From assembly GCA_963170055.1 (NCBI GenBank), contig CAUJGJ010000328.1, positions 2,501 through 17,500 on the forward strand: DNA of 15,000 nucleotides, read 5' to 3'. Below the pieces are notes generated by a model. It did no database searches. It worked only from the letters and a program-made list of their open reading frames with translations, and was not told where the DNA came from. This DNA is from Halisarca cf. caerulea. Lineage: Eukaryota; Porifera; Demospongiae; Chondrillida; Halisarcidae. Each line of letters opens with the position of its first letter. Within the stretch, counting starts at the first letter, position 1. Position numbers and translations under genes: made by a program. Shown here piece after piece: positions 14,592 through 15,000 of this stretch.

Positions 14592-15000
14592 TTAAATGTA
14601 ATATAGATGCCATTGGGAATATACAGTATTTAACCACGATTGGACATTGAACTGGACTGTATGGAGATATAGCGAGTCTACGATATATTTGATTGACTGG
14701 CTAAAGATTTCAATTATTTAATGGAAATCAGATATATATCTGTATAAAAATTGAAAAGCAAAATGCGAGTAATGTTGGTTTGCTATGCATATTTGCTGAT
14801 GTGACCCTTATACCCTCGTTGACCACCTTGTTTCTTGTATATGTACATAATAGGTGAAACACGTGCTATGAGCATTTCTTCAATTTGTGTTAAATTTTGC
14901 AGACATGGAGGCTGAGACTGGGGAATAGCATTATTAAGACTAGAATACAGCTTAGGCTCATTTTTGTCTCGGTTGCATCTAAAGCATCTATATGTTACAT

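Overview
The window is eukaryotic, AT-rich DNA from an animal, most likely a marine invertebrate. The evidence is a six-exon intron-containing gene with canonical GT...AG junctions, long CA/TG microsatellites, many short transposon-derived repeats and a 2A/PHD open frame of the kind carried by invertebrate non-LTR retrotransposons. Tandem LRAT-like genes and short introns would suit a sponge or another early-branching animal, but nothing in the sequence settles the species. No rRNA, canonical tRNA, operon or CRISPR array is visible.

Layout. Positions 1-2229 are non-coding: a possible hAT-like element (198-661), a degenerate ~120-bp tandem repeat (756-1140) and a (CA)n array (1248-1784) with a 152-bp higher-order period. 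A TATA box at 2230 precedes a single-exon gene (2280-3359, + strand) for a 359-aa protein with two LRAT/NlpC-P60-type domains; the second keeps its catalytic His/His/Cys and the first has lost two of the three. Positions 3360-4909 are intergenic, between two convergent genes.

Positions 4910-12631 (- strand) hold an ornithine decarboxylase-like gene. I rebuilt it by joining six exons with matching phases (235+163+222+310+312+75 nt), giving 438 residues, close to the family's usual ~460. Most active-site residues are present, but the usual phosphate-binding Arg is Thr and the usual substrate-binding Asp after the catalytic Cys is Cys. Its five introns are full of repeats: a 118-bp palindrome, a (TG)n tract, several short TIR elements with a shared end motif, a 52-54-bp minisatellite, a probable tRNA-derived SINE and a poly-G-bearing hAT-like element. 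A perfect CRE (TGACGTCA) lies 64 bp upstream of the start codon.

Upstream of this gene, on the same strand, a 232-codon frame (13275-13973) encodes an N-terminal signal-like segment, a hydrophobic stretch ending in a 2A ribosome-skipping motif (DVEVNPGP) and a complete PHD finger. It is followed by a possible 76-bp intron and a Q/N/S-rich segment whose frame is broken. A ~90-100-bp segment at its 3' end recurs at 14503-14591, and in shorter form at 11593. No endonuclease or reverse transcriptase is present in the window. This is the most unusual locus here: a retroelement-derived 2A/PHD gene or remnant whose two products could go to different places. The genes do not form an obvious shared pathway.
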